Translations under genes and position numbers: made by a program
The notes under the pieces: model-generated
What the model saw: the letters and a program-made list of their open reading frames with translations, nothing else
The model's database searches: none
What the model was told of the DNA's origin: nothing
Shown here: in pieces, positions 5,028-7,258 of the stretch
Numbering within the stretch: position 1 is the stretch's first letter
How the letters are laid out: every line of letters begins with the position of its first letter
Assembly: GCA_937899365.1 (NCBI GenBank)
Contig: CALBPH010000297.1
Span: 1-7,258, forward strand
Direction of reading: 5' to 3'
DNA: 7,258 nucleotides
DNA from: an uncultured Leptolyngbya sp.
Lineage (GTDB): Bacteria; Cyanobacteriota; Cyanobacteriia; Phormidesmidales; Phormidesmidaceae

Positions 5028-6275
5028 TTAAATTCCACCGATAAATCGCCCCGGATTTAGCAGTCCATGGGGGTCAAATTTTTGCTTCACCGCCTTCATC
5101 GTGTCCAGGGCATTGCCGGTGTAGCCCCAGGGATCCATGGATAGGGATGGCGGTGCTTGCAAGACGGTTAAATAACCCTTGTGGGCGGTGCAGTGAGCTC
5201 TTAACGTCTCCAGGGTTTTAACCAGGTCGGGGGTGCCGCTCGCCAGGGCGAGTAGCCCCAGACCGCTGGCATTGTGCAACCGACTCAGCCAACCCGAGGG
5301 CAGTGTTTCTAGCTGCTGTAACAGGGGGATCAGCAGGGTGGGCAGCAGCCCGACCTTGCACAGCACCGTTGTCGGGCTAGCCAGCTGCAGCGCCAGTGAC
5401 GACCAAAACGCACTGTCCTCCACGGCCTTACTCGTTAGCCCCAAGCCATCGGCAATGGTCTGAAACCGAGTCACCTGTTCTTCTACACCGGCGGTAATAC
5501 CCTGAAAGCGCCCCGCCAGTCGCACGCCGCCAGCCGCACCAATCAAATCCATGGCCACGGGGGTAATACCCTGGAGCCGGGTTTTTAGGGCTGCCTCGGC
5601 AATGGCCTCCGTGGCACCGGAGAGCACAATGGTTTGCGATTGGGCGGCGATGGGGTAAAGCCTGAGGGTGATCTGACTCAGCACCCCCAGGGTGCCATAG
5701 GCCCCCGTCATCAGCTTCATCAGGTCGTAACCCGCCACGTTTTTGACCACCCGCCCCCCGGCCTTCACCACTTCGCCGTCGTAGCGGACAAATTGGACAC
5801 CAATGACCGTATCGCGCACGCTGCCGTATCGCTGGCGCAGGCTGCCGCCATCGGCTGTAGCTACAACGCCCCCCACCGTTGCTTGCTGGTCATACAGCGG
5901 GTCTACGGGCCAGAATTGTCCCTCGGTTTCCAGCTTGCTCTGCAAATCGGCAACCGTTATTCCCGCGTCCACACGAATGGTAAAGTCATCCACCCAGTGC
6001 TCTACCACGCCATTAAGTCGGGCGGTGCTAATCACCACATCAATGTTGTGTAGCTGGTGGTGAATGCCCCAGTGTAGTTTGGTCCGCTGCCCACAGCTGA
6101 GCATGCGCCATCGCTGGTCATAACAGGTGCGTACCACCGCCGATAGCTGCTCTAGGGACTGGGGAAAGACAATTGCTAGTTCATCAGCCGCCTCAAACCG
6201 AGTATCGCCAAGGCTGGACCAGGACATTGCCTGGTCGGTGCCAAGCAAGGATTGAAAAGTTGTTACAGGGCTCAT
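5028..6275 (-). CDS. glcE: GlcE-like FAD-binding oxidoreductase, putative glycolate dehydrogenase subunit
   Basis: A 415-residue flavoprotein of the FAD-binding type 4 (PCMH) group. The FAD domain covers about 30-210: AIVFPQSLEQLSAVV (34-48), DAGITVADLQ (103-112), PLYDQQATVGGVVATADGG (126-144) and GRVVKNVAGYDLMKLMTGAY (174-193), the last being very typical of GlcE. The C-terminal FDPHGLLNPGRF (400-411) is the usual closing motif. In GlcDEF, GlcE partners with GlcD and the iron-sulfur protein GlcF to oxidise glycolate to glyoxylate in photorespiration. Neither glcD nor glcF is in the window, so subunit assignment rests on motif similarity; the family also includes D-lactate and other 2-hydroxyacid dehydrogenases. 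The ATG at 6275 has no strong Shine-Dalgarno. It lies 44 bases after the GST-like gene and 74 before comB. Confidence 0.85.
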   Translation of the reverse strand: MSPVTTFQSLLGTDQAMSWSSLGDTRFEAADELAIVFPQSLEQLSAVVRTCYDQRWRMLSCGQRTKLHWGIHHQLHNIDVVISTARLNGVVEHWVDDFTIRVDAGITVADLQSKLETEGQFWPVDPLYDQQATVGGVVATADGGSLRQRYGSVRDTVIGVQFVRYDGEVVKAGGRVVKNVAGYDLMKLMTGAYGTLGVLSQITLRLYPIAAQSQTIVLSGATEAIAEAALKTRLQGITPVAMDLIGAAGGVRLAGRFQGITAGVEEQVTRFQTIADGLGLTSKAVEDSAFWSSLALQLASPTTVLCKVGLLPTLLIPLLQQLETLPSGWLSRLHNASGLGLLALASGTPDLVKTLETLRAHCTAHKGYLTVLQAPPSLSMDPWGYTGNALDTMKAVKQKFDPHGLLNPGRFIGGI

Positions 6276-6319
6276 GGTGTTGCGCTGACTGCGCTTTCCA
6301 TCTTATAGCCGCAGACACC

Positions 6320-7123
6320 CTACTCAATGCCAATTTTTACCGGGCCGCTGCCGCCGTTGCCAGAGTTCTGAGGTGGCTCGGAACGCACCTGACGGTAGTC
6401 GGCATAGAGCCGATCGCGCCAGGTCCAAAACCGCTCATATTCGGGGGCATCCGCCAGGCCGGGAACGCCCTTTTCCCCCAATCCATCCGGCAGGTCTACA
6501 TAGCGTTGGGCCGGAAACTTGAGGTACATGGAAATTCCGGCCACGGTAAAGTCCGTCAGGGTGGGCTGATCGCCTACCAAATAGGGCCGTTCCGCCAGAA
6601 CCGCACAGATGGAGGTCAGGGCCTTTTGCAAACTCAGGGTGGCCGCCTTGATATCATCTGCGCCAAAGCCAATGCCGGTACCCAACAGGTTGAGCAAATC
6701 CCCAGGTACCGCACTCACCAGCCCCTTGACCACATCTGGTGTAGAGGCGGGCAACAGTGCCGTACGAAAGCTGGGGTGCTGGCTAAATGCGCCGAGCATG
6801 GCTTTTCGGGCATTGGGGCCAATGGACTCATCCGCCCAGTCTTCGAGCATTAGACACAGTGCCCGCATGGCTCCGTCAGCTGGGAGTATGGGGCGTTCGG
6901 GATAGGTTTCATCTAGGTAGGTTGCGATCGCACTAGAATCCGCCACCACCGTCTCCCCATCCTTCAGCACCGGCACCTGACGCTGTCCCGCTAGCCGATA
7001 CAAATCCACCTGTCCCACACCGGGGGTTACCTCCACAGGTTTATAGGGCAGCTGCTTATAATCCAAAATCAGCCGGACCTTCTCACAATAATGAGACGCC
7101 TCAAACTGGTATAGCTCCATCAT
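6320..7123 (-). CDS. Glutathione S-transferase family protein
   Basis: A 267-residue cytosolic GST-fold protein, somewhat longer than the common 200-230. The thioredoxin-like N-domain (about 1-75) has SHYCEKVRL (10-18), placing Ser10 and Cys13 at the active-site loop, the cis-proline motif QVPVL (49-53, Pro51) and ADSSAIATYL (61-70) for the glutathione gamma-Glu. The helical C-domain contains RPYLVGDQPTLTDFTVAG (179-196) with the N-capping Asp191. The last 20 residues are Gly/Ser/Pro-rich and probably disordered. AGGAA about 9 bases before the first of two adjacent ATGs supports the start. Substrate unknown: conjugation, peroxide or thiol-disulfide chemistry are all possible. It may head, or belong to, a minus-strand unit with glcE and comB. 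Confidence 0.9.
   Translation of the reverse strand: MMELYQFEASHYCEKVRLILDYKQLPYKPVEVTPGVGQVDLYRLAGQRQVPVLKDGETVVADSSAIATYLDETYPERPILPADGAMRALCLMLEDWADESIGPNARKAMLGAFSQHPSFRTALLPASTPDVVKGLVSAVPGDLLNLLGTGIGFGADDIKAATLSLQKALTSICAVLAERPYLVGDQPTLTDFTVAGISMYLKFPAQRYVDLPDGLGEKGVPGLADAPEYERFWTWRDRLYADYRQVRSEPPQNSGNGGSGPVKIGIE
6924..6931. repeat. HIP1 octamer GCGATCGC
   Basis: Exact copy inside the GST-like gene, in the extended form TGCGATCGCA and coding part of SSAIATYL. Three copies in 7.3 kb are far more than chance predicts for an octamer. Confidence 0.9.
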
Positions 7124-7181
7124 GGGTTAAGTTCCTAATTTTCTACGTATTGTTTATCAGCAGCTATCGGTGCGGCTATGG

Positions 7182-7258
7182 TCAGTCCTGCTCCATACCC
7201 CATGCCTCTTTCAAGGAGGCAGCTAGCCACTTCTCCAACCCCTTAAGACCCGCCCTCC
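7182..7258 (-). CDS. C-terminal end of an unidentified gene (tentative)
   Basis: The minus-strand frame entering at the window edge reads 24 codons and stops at TGA (7184-7182). The peptide ends GLEKWLAASLKEAWGMEQD, amphipathic and protein-like, and the other two minus frames stop within the first 40 bases. The end lies 58 bases before the GST-like start on the same strand, so it could be the upstream gene of that cluster. Too short to assign a family. A 6-bp inverted repeat (TGCCTC 7204-7209, GAGGCA 7217-7222) lies inside it. Confidence 0.35.
   Translation of the reverse strand, partial: RAGLKGLEKWLAASLKEAWGMEQD

Noticed and set aside
5634..6063. Plus-strand ORFs of 139 and 86 codons
   Set aside because: Antisense shadows of the FAD-binding domain of glcE, which has clear family motifs.
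6173..6853. Plus-strand 226-codon ORF
   Set aside because: Runs antisense across the glcE start and most of the GST-like gene; both minus-strand genes have strong motifs, and this product has none.
7204..7222. Hairpin TGCCTC/GAGGCA as a terminator
   Set aside because: Six-base stem with no T tract after it on either strand, and it lies within a frame that looks like a coding tail.

Overview
The window looks like a piece of a cyanobacterial chromosome. Three copies of the octamer GCGATCGC (HIP1), each inside a gene, point that way. So does the gene content: a plant-type ferredoxin, a cyanobacterial-type biliverdin reductase, a ComB-like phosphatase, a GlcE-like flavoprotein and a Dps ferritin. 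The exact genus cannot be read from the sequence; a filamentous Leptolyngbya-like lineage is only a guess. I see no insertion sequence, CRISPR array, tRNA, rRNA or phage gene.

Layout. Positions 1-211 (minus) hold the first 70 codons of a Dps-family protein cut by the window edge. About 330 bases of non-coding DNA follow, with a possible dps promoter and operator and a short tandem repeat. Positions 542-2275 (plus) encode a secreted SpoIID/LytB-type peptidoglycan enzyme with a SPOR-like segment in its N-terminal half. It ends at a perfect 46-bp palindrome that should terminate transcription from both sides, because the ferredoxin gene petF (2413-2712, minus) runs toward it. The roughly 520-base AT-rich region 2713-3232 separates the divergent petF and bvdR genes. 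It carries candidate promoter elements, a hairpin, a 12-bp palindrome and a possible 30-codon small ORF.

Positions 3233-4198 (plus) encode biliverdin reductase, which converges with comB across only 20 bases. The rest of the window is on the minus strand and reads, in transcription order: the tail of an unidentified gene (7258-7182), a glutathione S-transferase-like protein (7123-6320), a GlcE-like FAD protein (6275-5028) and a ComB-family phosphatase (4953-4219). The gaps are 58, 44 and 74 bases, so these could be one transcription unit.

Functional threads. Ferredoxin and biliverdin reductase are divergent neighbours and meet at bilin metabolism: ferredoxin supplies electrons to heme oxygenase and PcyA, while BvdR takes biliverdin to bilirubin with NADPH. 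GlcE beside ComB suggests, as a hypothesis only, a phosphoglycolate-to-glycolate-to-glyoxylate pair. Dps and the GST-like protein are compatible with oxidative-stress protection. Nothing here is clearly a new defence or mobile system; the most testable ideas are the glcE-comB pairing, the small ORF upstream of petF and the SPOR-SpoIID architecture.
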